Below the pieces are notes generated by a model that saw only the letters and a list, made by a program, of their open reading frames with translations, did not search any database and was not told where the DNA came from. The translations under genes were made by a program, and so were the position numbers. DNA of 64,000 nt from Chryseobacterium sp. W4I1 (GTDB taxonomy: Bacteria; Bacteroidota; Bacteroidia; Flavobacteriales; Weeksellaceae), in the NCBI RefSeq assembly GCF_030816115.1, contig NZ_JAUSXQ010000001.1, forward strand, positions 310,001 through 374,000. Direction: 5' to 3'. Below, piece by piece: positions 9,423-17,788 of this stretch. The stretch's first letter is position 1, and the number at the start of each line of letters is the position of its first letter.

Positions 9423-10242
9423 TTTTGATTAGTTTTTGAGGGTTAAAAAAGTGATTAAGCGGACCGTTTCCATGTCCTGTTTGTACATCTTTTCCGTTGT
9501 CTATGGCCTGATAAACATAGTGCTGTCCCAAAGAAACTGAGTCATATAAAGACTTGCCCTGAGCCAGATAAGCTGCAATAGCAGAAGAAAGTGTACAACC
9601 GGAACCGTGGGTATTGTTGGTCTTAAATTTTTTAGATTCAAAAGCATGGTATTTCTCATGCTCATCGTAGAATAGAGAAGTAATGGTTGAGGTTTCCTGA
9701 TGCCCGCCTTTCAGGAGAATACTTCTACAGCCCAGTTTTTTTATTTCTTTTCCGGCAGCATAAAGATCTTCCAGGGTTTCAACTTTCATCTGTGCTAAAA
9801 TAGCGGCTTCATCCATATTTGGAGTAATTACATCTGCGATCGGGAAAAGCTTTTCTGTGATAGCTGCTATCGTGTCCTCCTCAATCAGTCGGTGGCCACT
9901 TGTTGCTACCATTACGGGGTCGAATACAATTGGGATTTTTTTGTATTTAGCCAGTGTTGAAACAATGGTTTCTACCAGCTTAGGCGTATGCACCATTCCA
10001 ATTTTTATAGCATCGGGAAAAATATCATCCAGAATAGCTTCAATCTGATCCGCTACCGCTTCTACCGGAATGGGATATATTTTCCTTACACCCTGAGTAT
10101 TCTGTACAGGTAAAGCAGTCAAAACCGATGTTGAGAAACATCCCAGAGCAGAAGCTGTTTTAATATCAGCCTGGATGCCTGCGCCACCACTTCCGTCAAA
10201 TCCTGCAATCGTTAAAACCGATGGATAGGTATATTTTTTCAT
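9409..10242 (-). CDS. thiD: hydroxymethylpyrimidine/phosphomethylpyrimidine kinase ThiD
   Basis: 277 residues. ThiD phosphorylates HMP and HMP-P to HMP-PP using ATP. Ribokinase-fold signatures: GFDGSGGAGIQADIKT near residues 14-29 (substrate site), DPVMVATSGH near 107-116, and the catalytic anion-hole motif NTHGSGCTLSSAIAAYL near 213-229. The start overlaps the end of thiE by 4 bases and the end overlaps tenA. Cytoplasmic enzyme in the riboswitch-controlled operon. Confidence 0.96.
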   Translation of the reverse strand: MKKYTYPSVLTIAGFDGSGGAGIQADIKTASALGCFSTSVLTALPVQNTQGVRKIYPIPVEAVADQIEAILDDIFPDAIKIGMVHTPKLVETIVSTLAKYKKIPIVFDPVMVATSGHRLIEEDTIAAITEKLFPIADVITPNMDEAAILAQMKVETLEDLYAAGKEIKKLGCRSILLKGGHQETSTITSLFYDEHEKYHAFESKKFKTNNTHGSGCTLSSAIAAYLAQGKSLYDSVSLGQHYVYQAIDNGKDVQTGHGNGPLNHFFNPQKLIKNEMV

Positions 10243-10874
10243 TTTAAAATTTCATTTTTTAATTGATAGGCTGCTTTTTGAGGGTCAGAAGCATGACAAA
10301 TAGCAGAAACCACAGCAAGACAGTCTGCCCCAGCATTCATCACTTCCTTTGCGTTTCCCAAATAAATATTGCCGATGGCTACTAAAGGTTTTTCCGTAAG
10401 CTGCCTGATCGTCTTAATTCCTTCAAGTCCCCATTCTGTTATCGTATCCGTTTTCGTATCCGTTCTAAACACAGGGCTGATTCCCAGATAATCTGAAACG
10501 GCGGTTTCTTCATTGTTTAGCTGAGAAAGATATTCAATAGAATAGCCGATCATTTTTTTGGTAAGAAGAGGGCGTTGTCTTAAATAAACGGGCGGATCAT
10601 CACTGTTACCCACATGAATGCCTGCTGCATTTACCTTTTCTGCAACTTCTATATTATCATTAATGATCAGTGGAATAGAATATTTATCCGTAATTTCAAT
10701 AAGTTGTAAAGCTTTTGTCAGAAACGAATCTGTACTGCTGTTTTTTTCTCTCAGCTGGATCACATCAACTCCGCCAAGAATTGCCTGTTCGGCAACCTGT
10801 AGGAAATTTCTTCCCATACAATCTGCCTCAGAAATCACCAGATAAAGCTGATAGGGAAAAGAATTTAAGCTCAT
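10239..10874 (-). CDS. thiE: thiamine phosphate synthase ThiE
   Basis: 211 residues. ThiE joins HMP-PP and thiazole phosphate to thiamine phosphate. TIM-barrel signatures are present: QLREK near residues 40-44 (pyrophosphate and Mg site), IINDN near 70-74, GIHVGNSD near 85-92 (usually HVGQxD, here Asn replaces Gln), and the late phosphate-binding AIGNIY. The gene overlaps thiM by 4 bases and thiD by 4 bases. No thiC or thiG appears nearby, so in this window the pathway is salvage. Confidence 0.94.
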   Translation of the reverse strand: MSLNSFPYQLYLVISEADCMGRNFLQVAEQAILGGVDVIQLREKNSSTDSFLTKALQLIEITDKYSIPLIINDNIEVAEKVNAAGIHVGNSDDPPVYLRQRPLLTKKMIGYSIEYLSQLNNEETAVSDYLGISPVFRTDTKTDTITEWGLEGIKTIRQLTEKPLVAIGNIYLGNAKEVMNAGADCLAVVSAICHASDPQKAAYQLKNEILK

Positions 10875-11668
10875 TTTCGCTCTATCTTTAAACGGTTGAC
10901 AAATTCCTGCTCAGTAATAGTGTATAGTTTATCAATCAGATGAATCTGGAGACTTCCGGGACCTTTACTTTCCTCAGCAGCCAGTTCTCCAGCGATCCCA
11001 ATTAATGCCATGGCAGCCGCTACAGCTAATACTTTATCTTCTGCAACTCCTATGAATGCACCGATTAAAGCGGTGGCAGAACATCCAAGACCCGTTACTT
11101 TAGTCATAAGAGGATCTCCGTTTTTAATGAAAACTTCCTGTTGGGTATCCAGAATAATATCAGTTTCACCGGAAATGCAGACAATGGTACCGTTTTGACT
11201 GACAAGACTTTGTGCAGCATCAACTGCTTCGTTGCTCTGTGCTGTACTGTCTACTCCCTTGGTGACGATTGTATGGGCTTTAGCCAATGCAATGATTTCA
11301 GAAGCATTCCCTCTGATGACGGTGGGTTTGTATTGCAGTAATTGATTTAAAACTTCATCCCGAAAAGAAGTAGCTCCAGCACCAACAGGATCTAGAACCC
11401 AGGGCTTCCCGGTTGAATGGGCTGTTTCAGCTGCCAGGATCATAGATTCCGACCAATATTCATCCAGGGTTCCGATATTGATGACCACCGAATGAGCGAT
11501 ACCGATCATTTCCTGAATTTCAGATTTTGCGTGCGCCATGATAGGAGAGGCTCCTACAGCCAAAAGGGCATTAGCGGTATTGTTCATCACCACATAATTG
11601 GTGATATTATGAACCAGAGGAGACTGTTGTCTGACAAGCTGTACCTGTTCCCAAAGAATTTTTTCCAT
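10871..11668 (-). CDS. thiM: hydroxyethylthiazole kinase ThiM
   Basis: 265 residues, the usual length. ThiM phosphorylates the thiazole alcohol for use by ThiE. Visible features: N-terminal PLVHNITNYVVMNNTANALL (substrate site), DPVGAGATSFR near residues 94-104, and the active-site Cys motif VTGLGCSATALIGAF near 190-204. First gene of the operon. Its leader (11669-11820) carries a TPP riboswitch and a terminator hairpin, so expression should fall when thiamine pyrophosphate is plentiful. Confidence 0.96.
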   Translation of the reverse strand: MEKILWEQVQLVRQQSPLVHNITNYVVMNNTANALLAVGASPIMAHAKSEIQEMIGIAHSVVINIGTLDEYWSESMILAAETAHSTGKPWVLDPVGAGATSFRDEVLNQLLQYKPTVIRGNASEIIALAKAHTIVTKGVDSTAQSNEAVDAAQSLVSQNGTIVCISGETDIILDTQQEVFIKNGDPLMTKVTGLGCSATALIGAFIGVAEDKVLAVAAAMALIGIAGELAAEESKGPGSLQIHLIDKLYTITEQEFVNRLKIERK

Positions 11669-11705
11669 TGTTATTATTTAAATAAAAATAGCTTCAGGAA
11701 AAATC

Positions 11706-11735
11706 CAAAACAAAAAGTACACTGTCAGCAATGTA
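11706..11735 (-). terminator. expression-platform terminator of the TPP riboswitch
   Basis: On the minus strand TACATTG-CTGA-CAGTGTA (11735 down to 11718, one G-U pair) is followed directly by CTTTTTGTTTTGG. It lies between the aptamer and the thiM ATG, as expected for transcriptional attenuation. Confidence 0.7.
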
Positions 11736-11740
11736 ATTTT

Positions 11741-11816
11741 GCTTTTCCCTACGTCGGTGTTAGCCGTATCAGGTTCAAAGGGACTCTCTCAATTCTTTTC
11801 AGAATACCCCTAAAGC
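11741..11816 (-). promoter_or_regulatory. TPP riboswitch (THI element) in front of thiM
   Basis: Read on the minus strand, the aptamer has the conserved blocks GGGGTA, TGAGAGAGTCCC, TTTGAACCTGATACGG, CTAACACCGACGTAGGGAA. P1 closes by GCTTT (11816-11812) with AAAGC (11745-11741). The P3 side contains an extended ATTCTGAAAAGAAT hairpin. The aptamer begins at the expected start site of the promoter at 11821-11852 and precedes thiM by 72 bases. Confidence 0.95.
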
Positions 11817-11820
11817 AAAA

Positions 11821-11852
11821 CAAATGTATAAAAATTATCAGAGCAGGCAAAA
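11821..11852 (-). promoter_or_regulatory. promoter of the thiamine salvage operon
   Basis: On the minus strand TTTTG (11852-11848), a 19-base spacer and TACATTTG (11828-11821). The predicted start lies at about 11815, right at the first base of the riboswitch. Confidence 0.8.
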
Positions 11853-11879
11853 CGCAAATAATGGAATTTGAGACAGAAG

Positions 11880-13721
11880 TTACCTTTCTACCAGCTCTTT
11901 TACAGGTTCTCCATAATAATCTGTCACCGTGGTCCTGATCTTCAGCAGCTGATACCATTTGATAAAAGCTCCTATAAATACGATTAGCATCAGAACCATT
12001 GCCGTTACTGCTAAAGCTGCCAGCAGGTACTGTTCTTTTGGAAGATAGATTGCGGTTACCTGGATGTAACCCGCCCAGAAAGTAATTCCAGCCATAAAAA
12101 CTCCCGGAATGGCTGAACATAAGGCATATTTCCCCCTGTTCATCCGGATCAGCATCGTGGTACAGACAATGAGGCCGCAGGCTGCCAATAGCTGGTTGCT
12201 GATTCCAAAGAGTGGCCAGATACTGCTTACATTTCCTGTAAACACCAGATATCCCCAGGCGAAAGTAAATAAGAGACTGCTGATGATAATTCCCGGAATC
12301 CAGTTTTTATCATTGAATTTAGGAATAACAGATCCCAACATTTCCTGTAAAAAGAAACGGCCGACTCTCGTTCCAGCATCAATGGCGGTAAGGATAAATA
12401 CGGCTTCAAACATGATGGCAAAATTATACCAGTAAGCAGTCAGCTGATCCATGTACGGGATTTTATTGAAAATATGTGCCATTCCAACGGCTAATGATAC
12501 CGCTCCACCTGTTCTGCCGTGAAGCTCAATGCCTATTTTTTGTGAATAATAATCAATATCCACCCCATGAAGGGCAGGATGAGCAGCAAGGAAAGCATCA
12601 TAGGATTCCTTCGGTGTGTTGATAGCAAAATAATCACCGGGCATTAATGTGCATGCTGCGATCAGAGCCATTAAAGCTACAAAACCTTCTACCAGCATGG
12701 CTCCGTACCCTACAAAAAGAATTTCTTTTTCCTTGTTAAGCATTTTAGGCGTTGTTCCCGTTGCAATCACCGCATGGAAACCGGAAATAGCTCCACAGGC
12801 GATCACAATGAAAATGAAAGGAAGGACAGGACCACCGATTACAGGGCCACCACCATTTACAAATTCTGTAAGTGCAGGCATCTGTATTGTAGGATGAATC
12901 ACAATTACACCCACAGCCAGCATAATAATAGTTCCTATTTTTAAGTAAGTGGAAAGGTAATCTCTGGGTACCAAAAGTAGCCAAACCGGAAGCACAGAAG
13001 CCAGAAAACCATACAGCGGAATAGCAATCGAAATGGTTTTTATATCCCATGAAAAAAGATTGTTCATCGTCTCATTCTGCATCAGGCTGTGTCCCCCAAT
13101 AATTCCTGCTATTAAGAGGATACCGCCTAAAATACTGGCAAAAAGCACACTGTTTTTTCGGTATCTCATAATCAGTCCCATAATCACGGCAATAGGCATG
13201 GTAATCAATACGGTAAAAAGAGACCATGAAGCTTCATGCATTGCATTGATACAGGCTAATGATAAACCTGCAAGTGTAAGAATCAGAATGAATAAAATGG
13301 CAAATCCGGCAACGGTTCCTGTTGCTTTGCCTATCTCTTTGGAAGCAATTGTAGCGAGACTTTGTCCTTTATGCCTAACGGAAGCGAATAAAACCACCAT
13401 ATCATGAACGCCGCCTCCAAGTACACATCCGATTAATATCCACAATGCACCGGGAAGATATCCGAACTGGGCTGCCAGAACTGGTCCTACCAGAGGTCCT
13501 GCAGCAGCAATTGCAGCAAAATGATGCCCAAAAAGCACATTTTTATTGGTCGCTACATAATCTTTCCCGTCTGCAAATTCTACTGCGGGCGTTGTATTTT
13601 TATCATTCAGCCGAAGTACTTTATTGGCAAGGAAAATACCATAAAAACGATAGGCGATCGCAAATATAAGCACTGATACAAAGATCAGGGTTAAAGCATT
13701 GGTGTTATTCAGAAAATCCAT
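11880..13721 (-). CDS. cstA: CstA family carbon-starvation peptide/pyruvate transporter
   Basis: 613 residues with about 15 hydrophobic membrane segments. CstA signatures: NKNVLFGHHFAAIAAAGPLVGPV near residues 58-80 and GVHDMVVLFASVRHKGQS near 103-120, plus late GISNQLLAACGLIV. These proton- or sodium-coupled inner-membrane carriers take up peptides or pyruvate during starvation. It lies upstream of the thiM leader on the same strand, but the thi operon has its own promoter. The family is shorter in E. coli BtsT/CstA relatives of other phyla, so the exact substrate is open. Upstream 13722-13929 is AT-rich without a clear promoter match. Confidence 0.93.
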   Translation of the reverse strand: MDFLNNTNALTLIFVSVLIFAIAYRFYGIFLANKVLRLNDKNTTPAVEFADGKDYVATNKNVLFGHHFAAIAAAGPLVGPVLAAQFGYLPGALWILIGCVLGGGVHDMVVLFASVRHKGQSLATIASKEIGKATGTVAGFAILFILILTLAGLSLACINAMHEASWSLFTVLITMPIAVIMGLIMRYRKNSVLFASILGGILLIAGIIGGHSLMQNETMNNLFSWDIKTISIAIPLYGFLASVLPVWLLLVPRDYLSTYLKIGTIIMLAVGVIVIHPTIQMPALTEFVNGGGPVIGGPVLPFIFIVIACGAISGFHAVIATGTTPKMLNKEKEILFVGYGAMLVEGFVALMALIAACTLMPGDYFAINTPKESYDAFLAAHPALHGVDIDYYSQKIGIELHGRTGGAVSLAVGMAHIFNKIPYMDQLTAYWYNFAIMFEAVFILTAIDAGTRVGRFFLQEMLGSVIPKFNDKNWIPGIIISSLLFTFAWGYLVFTGNVSSIWPLFGISNQLLAACGLIVCTTMLIRMNRGKYALCSAIPGVFMAGITFWAGYIQVTAIYLPKEQYLLAALAVTAMVLMLIVFIGAFIKWYQLLKIRTTVTDYYGEPVKELVER

Positions 13722-13929
13722 ATCATCTGTTTTTAGAATGAATAATTAAAAATTTTGAATCTTTTGTTAGGAATAATTTAAACAAAAGCCAAGTTAATTA
13801 ATTCTAATATAAAAATTGATGATATGTATACTAATCTAGCAAATTAATGTTTGTACAGATTATTTATAAATTTATGTGTTTGATTATTAATTATTTGATT
13901 AAATAAAACTTCTGGAAGTATAGTTCGTA

Positions 13930-14953
13930 TTATTTCTTTTGTGAAACAGCGAAATCCACCATCTGGTTGGTCAGTTGATCCAGGTACATTTTATCCGTTG
14001 TCCCAAAACCGTGAGTACCGTTTTCCACAATGATCAGGCTGTTTTGAATGTTTTTTCTCTTCAGTTTTCTGTGCAGTTTTTTAGACTGTTGCATCGGAAC
14101 AACTTTGTCTTTATTTCCCTGCATAATCAAAGTAGGAACACCGCCTGAAACGTAGGTCAGAGGAGAAATTGTTTTAAAGTAGTCAATTGTTTTTCTTTTT
14201 TCCGTTTTAATATCGTACCCGGACAATCCTCTCACAAGATTGGTCCGGAGATCCACAATTTTTTGCGCTGCCAGTCCAAAAAAGAATACCGGTACTTTTC
14301 CCAGTCGTGTATGCAGAAGCTTATTCATATCCGAAGGTCCATAATGGTCTATTACATAATTTACCTTTGCGGAATAGGAAGATAGTTCAGGGCTTCCGGG
14401 AAATTCATTATCCGGAGTGTAGGCCGCAAGCATTGAAAGATGCGCTCCTGATGAAGCTCCAAAAAATCCAATGTTTTCAGGATCAAAATGATATTCTGCT
14501 GCATTTTTTTCTTACCCATCGTACCACGTCTTTTGTGTCTTCCAAGGGAAGCGGAAAGTGAATGCTATCATTCAGAAGAGTATAATCAATGCTGATCACT
14601 GCAAATTTTTTATCCAGCAGCTTAGAGATGAATGTTTCTATATAACTTCCATCCCTCACCATTTTGTCGCCTTTTACCCATGCGCCGCCGTGTACATAAA
14701 TCAGCACAGGTATTTTGCTTTCTGAACTGCTTTTCGGGGTATAAAGATCCAGTGAAAGAGGATTCCCTTTTCTATTGGTTTTATAGACGATATTTTCTGA
14801 AACAGTAGCTTTATCAGAGAGCAGGATGCTTTTCTTCGCGGCTGGTTCGATGAGGTTTTGCGAATAACTTACATTAAATAAAGTTAAAAATAAAACAAAA
14901 AACAGGTTTATAGAAAACCTGTAGATTGATATGTTATTCGTTGATGATTTCAT
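13930..14953 (-). pseudogene. alpha/beta hydrolase (esterase/lipase type), frameshifted
   Basis: Two frames together make one esterase. 14953-14483 encodes a signal peptide (through NVSYSQ) and the oxyanion motif IYVHGGAWVKGDKM, then runs into an unnatural tail KKCSRISF and stop. If one base is removed from the T7 run at 14504-14510 the frame reads on as RKNAAEYHFDPENIGFFGASSGAHL and joins the second frame (end 13930). The nucleophile elbow GASSG, the acid in MQGNKDKVVPM and the His in ENGTHGFG are all present, so the only defect is one extra base in a homopolymer. Either a recent frameshift, a phase-variable slip site, or a sequencing error. Confidence 0.8.
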
Positions 14954-14976
14954 AGGCTATTTTTTAAGGTAGTGTA

Positions 14977-15360
14977 TTATTTTACTAACTCCTCAAAAAG
15001 TTTACCAAACGTCTTTTCCAGGTCTTTTGATTTTCCCGGATGCGGTCTTGAGGTTTGAACTACGGAGCTTCTTACAGCCGTCAGCCAACGGAAACGTTCA
15101 GGAATATCCATCAGGGCGATAGGACCTCCTTCTTTATCGCCGTTCGCAATTTTCTGAAAACTTTCCAGATTCCTGATAATGTCTTCGTAATCAATTTTGC
15201 TGTGCATCAGCTTAAATTTATCCGGACACAGATAAAATTCTACACGGATAAATTTTTCTTTTTTCGAAAACATGACAAGTCCGATGTTGAAAAACTCTTC
15301 TCTTTCAACCTTAGGCACCAGGCGGATCACGGCATATTCGTATATTTTATCCTCTTGCAT
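14977..15360 (-). CDS. DUF3037 family protein
   Basis: 127 residues, soluble, with no signal peptide. The opening YEYAVIRLVPKVEREEFFNIGLVMF and the middle YLCPDKFKLMHSKIDYEDI resemble DUF3037. Its start overlaps the 3' end of the HipA-like kinase gene by 14 bases, so the two are translated together. In Bacteroidota and elsewhere this pairing recurs; the function is unknown, and a partner or regulator of the kinase is an inference from coupling only. Confidence 0.8.
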   Translation of the reverse strand: MQEDKIYEYAVIRLVPKVEREEFFNIGLVMFSKKEKFIRVEFYLCPDKFKLMHSKIDYEDIIRNLESFQKIANGDKEGGPIALMDIPERFRWLTAVRSSVVQTSRPHPGKSKDLEKTFGKLFEELVK

Positions 15361-16120
15361 TTTTCGCTTCGTTTACAAAGATTTGAGAATTTTCTAACCT
15401 CGTTTTCATGAACTGGAAATAGATTTCACGGATCTCTTCCGGTGTTTCGTCCGCATCCTTCCATTGGAGCCAGTCTTCAGGAATTAAATTGACGATCTCT
15501 CTGAATAATGTGTCATTCAGTACTTCATGGGCGAATTGATCGGCTTCATCCAGCTTATTTGCTTTCGGAAGCAGAACGTGATCTTTCACATATTTGAAAG
15601 GCGTTTTGGCCGCCGCATCAAAATTCTGCCACGAATGGTGGAAATAAAATGATGCTCCGTTGTCGATCACCCAAAGTTCTTTATGCCACATCAGAAGATT
15701 CGTATTCCTGAACGTGCGGTCTATATTGGTAATGAATGCATCCAGCCAGACGATCTTTGAGGCCAGAAGCGGATCAACTGTTACTCCCGGATCATAGGTA
15801 ATAGAGCCTGAAAGATAATGAAGCCCAAGATTCAGTCCTTCCGAAAATTTCAGCAATTCCTGGATTTCTTCATCGGCTTCTGTTCTTCCAAAGTCAACAT
15901 CAAGATTGATGAACACTAGCTCAGGAATCTGAAGTCCCAGTGCCTCCGTAATCTTACCTCCCAAAAGTTCGGAGATCAGCATTTTTACTCCGTGACCTGC
16001 GCCTCGAAATTTCAGTACATATTTAAAATCATCATCAGCTTCTGCCAAAGCAGGAAGAGATCCACCTTCCCTCAGGGGCAGGATGTAACGCATGACGGTT
16101 ACCGTTCTTAAATCCAGCAT
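15347..16120 (-). CDS. minimal HipA-like Ser/Thr kinase-fold protein
   Basis: 257 residues, shorter than classical HipA (about 440). Kinase-like landmarks: the ATP-binding Lys in YVLKFRGAGHG near residues 30-40, a catalytic-loop-like FITNIDRTFRNTNLL near 128-142, and a Mg-binding VIDNGASF near 150-157 (DNG in place of DFG). The N-terminal HipB-contact domain of HipA is missing and no HTH antitoxin is adjacent. Coupled downstream to DUF3037 by a 14-base overlap. Toxin-like protein kinase versus housekeeping kinase cannot be decided. Confidence 0.78.
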   Translation of the reverse strand: MLDLRTVTVMRYILPLREGGSLPALAEADDDFKYVLKFRGAGHGVKMLISELLGGKITEALGLQIPELVFINLDVDFGRTEADEEIQELLKFSEGLNLGLHYLSGSITYDPGVTVDPLLASKIVWLDAFITNIDRTFRNTNLLMWHKELWVIDNGASFYFHHSWQNFDAAAKTPFKYVKDHVLLPKANKLDEADQFAHEVLNDTLFREIVNLIPEDWLQWKDADETPEEIREIYFQFMKTRLENSQIFVNEAKNARG

Positions 16121-16307
16121 ACTGCAAAATTAGGTTATTTTTGATCATTTTTTAATAGAATTCTTTTCCAAGGTTTTATGTTCCAAAATAAACTTTCTTA
16201 CATTTTAAGAAAAGTAAAAATGAGATTTAAAGCAATCAGCTAACGAATTTTTCATATATTTAGGTGAATGTGAATGATTTCAAACAGTAAATAAAACGTT
16301 TTATCTT

Positions 16308-17150
16308 ATGGAATTGATAAAAGAAATGAATATAAAGCTCCAGAACCCAGATACACGAGATTTTCTGGCTGATGCATTGTATCCCAAAGCTGGTGAAAAA
16401 CTGCCCTTAGTGATTTTTGTCCACGGCTATAAAGGCTATAAAGACTGGGGCGCCTGGAATCTGATGGCGGAAAAGTTCGCCGAAGCTGATTTTTTCTTTG
16501 TGAAATATAATGCTTCCCATAACGGTACCACAGTGGAAGATCCTCATAATTTTGCTGATCTGGAGGCTTTCGGAAACAATAATTATTCAAAAGAACTTTC
16601 TGATCTTGGTATTGTCATTGATCATTTTGTAAAAAATCCTAAAGTGGACGATCAAAAAATTATCCTGATCGGGCACAGCAGAGGAGGAGGGATTTCCATC
16701 ATCAAAACATGCGAAGATGAAAGGATTAACGGACTGATCATGCTGGCAAGTGTGGATAGCCTGGAACGTTTCCCGAAAGATGAAGCCCTTGAAAGCTGGA
16801 AAAAAGAAGGTGTATATTATGTGCTGAACGGGCGGACAAAACAAGAAATGCCGCATTACTATCAGTTTTATGAAGATTTTGAAAATAATGTGCACCGTTT
16901 TGATGTGGAAAGAGCTGCAGAAATGGCTAAGGCATATGTGCTGATCATTCACGGAACAAATGATGAAAGTGTAAGTGTGAAAAATGCGGAACATCTTCAT
17001 ATCCTGAATCCCAATTCAGAATTGTTCTTAGTTGAGGGTGCAGATCATACTTTTGGGGCAAAAGAACCCTGGACGGAAAATAGACTTCCTGAAAACCTTA
17101 ATACCATAACAGAAAAATGTATTGATTTTGTTAATGAAAATATAAAATAA
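16308..17150 (+). CDS. alpha/beta hydrolase (dienelactone hydrolase-like)
   Basis: 280 residues, cytoplasmic. The HG oxyanion motif is in VIFVHGYKGYKDWG near residues 37-50, the nucleophile elbow GHSRGGG near 122-128, a likely acid in IIHGTNDESV near 213-222, and the His in GADHTFG near 246-252. The ATG at 16326 (MNIKLQ) is an alternative start 6 codons in. Substrate unknown. The closest broad relation is to soluble acyl-ester hydrolases and dienelactone hydrolases. A 3' neighbour lipoprotein starts 60 bases on. Confidence 0.85.
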   Translation: MELIKEMNIKLQNPDTRDFLADALYPKAGEKLPLVIFVHGYKGYKDWGAWNLMAEKFAEADFFFVKYNASHNGTTVEDPHNFADLEAFGNNNYSKELSDLGIVIDHFVKNPKVDDQKIILIGHSRGGGISIIKTCEDERINGLIMLASVDSLERFPKDEALESWKKEGVYYVLNGRTKQEMPHYYQFYEDFENNVHRFDVERAAEMAKAYVLIIHGTNDESVSVKNAEHLHILNPNSELFLVEGADHTFGAKEPWTENRLPENLNTITEKCIDFVNENIK

Positions 17151-17210
17151 CATTAATATATGGCATAAAATTTGAATATCAGGTTTTCACATATTAATGA
17201 TATATACATT

Positions 17211-17717
17211 ATGAAAAAATTGATCTTAAGCGCATGCACGCTTTCGTTATTGACAGTATTTTCTTGTAAAAAGGAAACAAAAATTGATACCTCTTCTAGC
17301 ACAGATTCTTTAGCAACAACACTGCCTAAAGATTCTGTAAAAATAAAAACAGACTCAGCCTCTACTTCTTCCATATCATCTTCTACCCGTAACATCATCA
17401 CTAAAAATGTAGGAAAGTATCCTCATGATATCAAACTGTTTGAAAATAAAAATTTTGCAGATAGAGTTAAGAAAATTACAGGAGCACAATATGATGAAAT
17501 ATTTAAAAATTTCAATGTGGAATCTCAAATTGTATCTGAAAACGAAATCTATAAAGTAACAGGGTGTAAGCAGCACGACTGTCCCGGATATTCAACATCC
17601 ATTTTCTATGATGCCAAGAATGATAATCTAAATGTATCTGTTGACAAAAATGGAAAAATAACAGATTTTGCAGAGAAAGATAAGATTACGGTTACTGATG
17701 TTCTCAAGTCTATGTAA
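17211..17717 (+). CDS. small lipoprotein of unknown function
   Basis: 168 residues. The start at 17211 gives a lipoprotein signal (MKKLILSACTLSLLTVFSC) with the acylated Cys at residue 19, followed by KKE. A Ser/Thr-rich linker (residues 25-65) precedes a globular C-terminal part with two Cys in GCKQHDCPGYS. I recognise no family. Outer-membrane or periplasmic anchoring is inferred from the lipobox. Terminator follows at 17748-17774. Confidence 0.75.
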   Translation: MKKLILSACTLSLLTVFSCKKETKIDTSSSTDSLATTLPKDSVKIKTDSASTSSISSSTRNIITKNVGKYPHDIKLFENKNFADRVKKITGAQYDEIFKNFNVESQIVSENEIYKVTGCKQHDCPGYSTSIFYDAKNDNLNVSVDKNGKITDFAEKDKITVTDVLKSM

Positions 17718-17747
17718 GCAGTTCACATCTGCAGAAAAGAAATAAAA

Positions 17748-17774
17748 AACCAGCCTGTAATCAGGCTGGTTTTG
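17748..17774. terminator. terminator between convergent genes
   Basis: AACCAGCCTG (17748-17757), loop taat, CAGGCTGGTT (17762-17771), then TTTGTTTT. Perfect 10-base stem between the lipoprotein gene and the flavin reductase gene. Confidence 0.85.
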
Positions 17775-17788
17775 TTTTGTGGAATTGA

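Noticed and set aside
11417..11938. Plus-strand ORF of 173 codons over thiM and its leader
   Set aside because: It crosses the TPP riboswitch and thiM on the opposite strand; the translation is low-complexity shadow sequence.
11749..12120. Minus-strand ORF of 123 codons over the cstA 3' end and the riboswitch
   Set aside because: It is out of frame with cstA and ends inside the aptamer; a frame shadow.
15347..16120. Complete HipBA toxin-antitoxin module
   Set aside because: No HipB-like HTH gene is adjacent and the kinase lacks the HipA N-terminal domain; only the minimal kinase-DUF3037 pair is supported.
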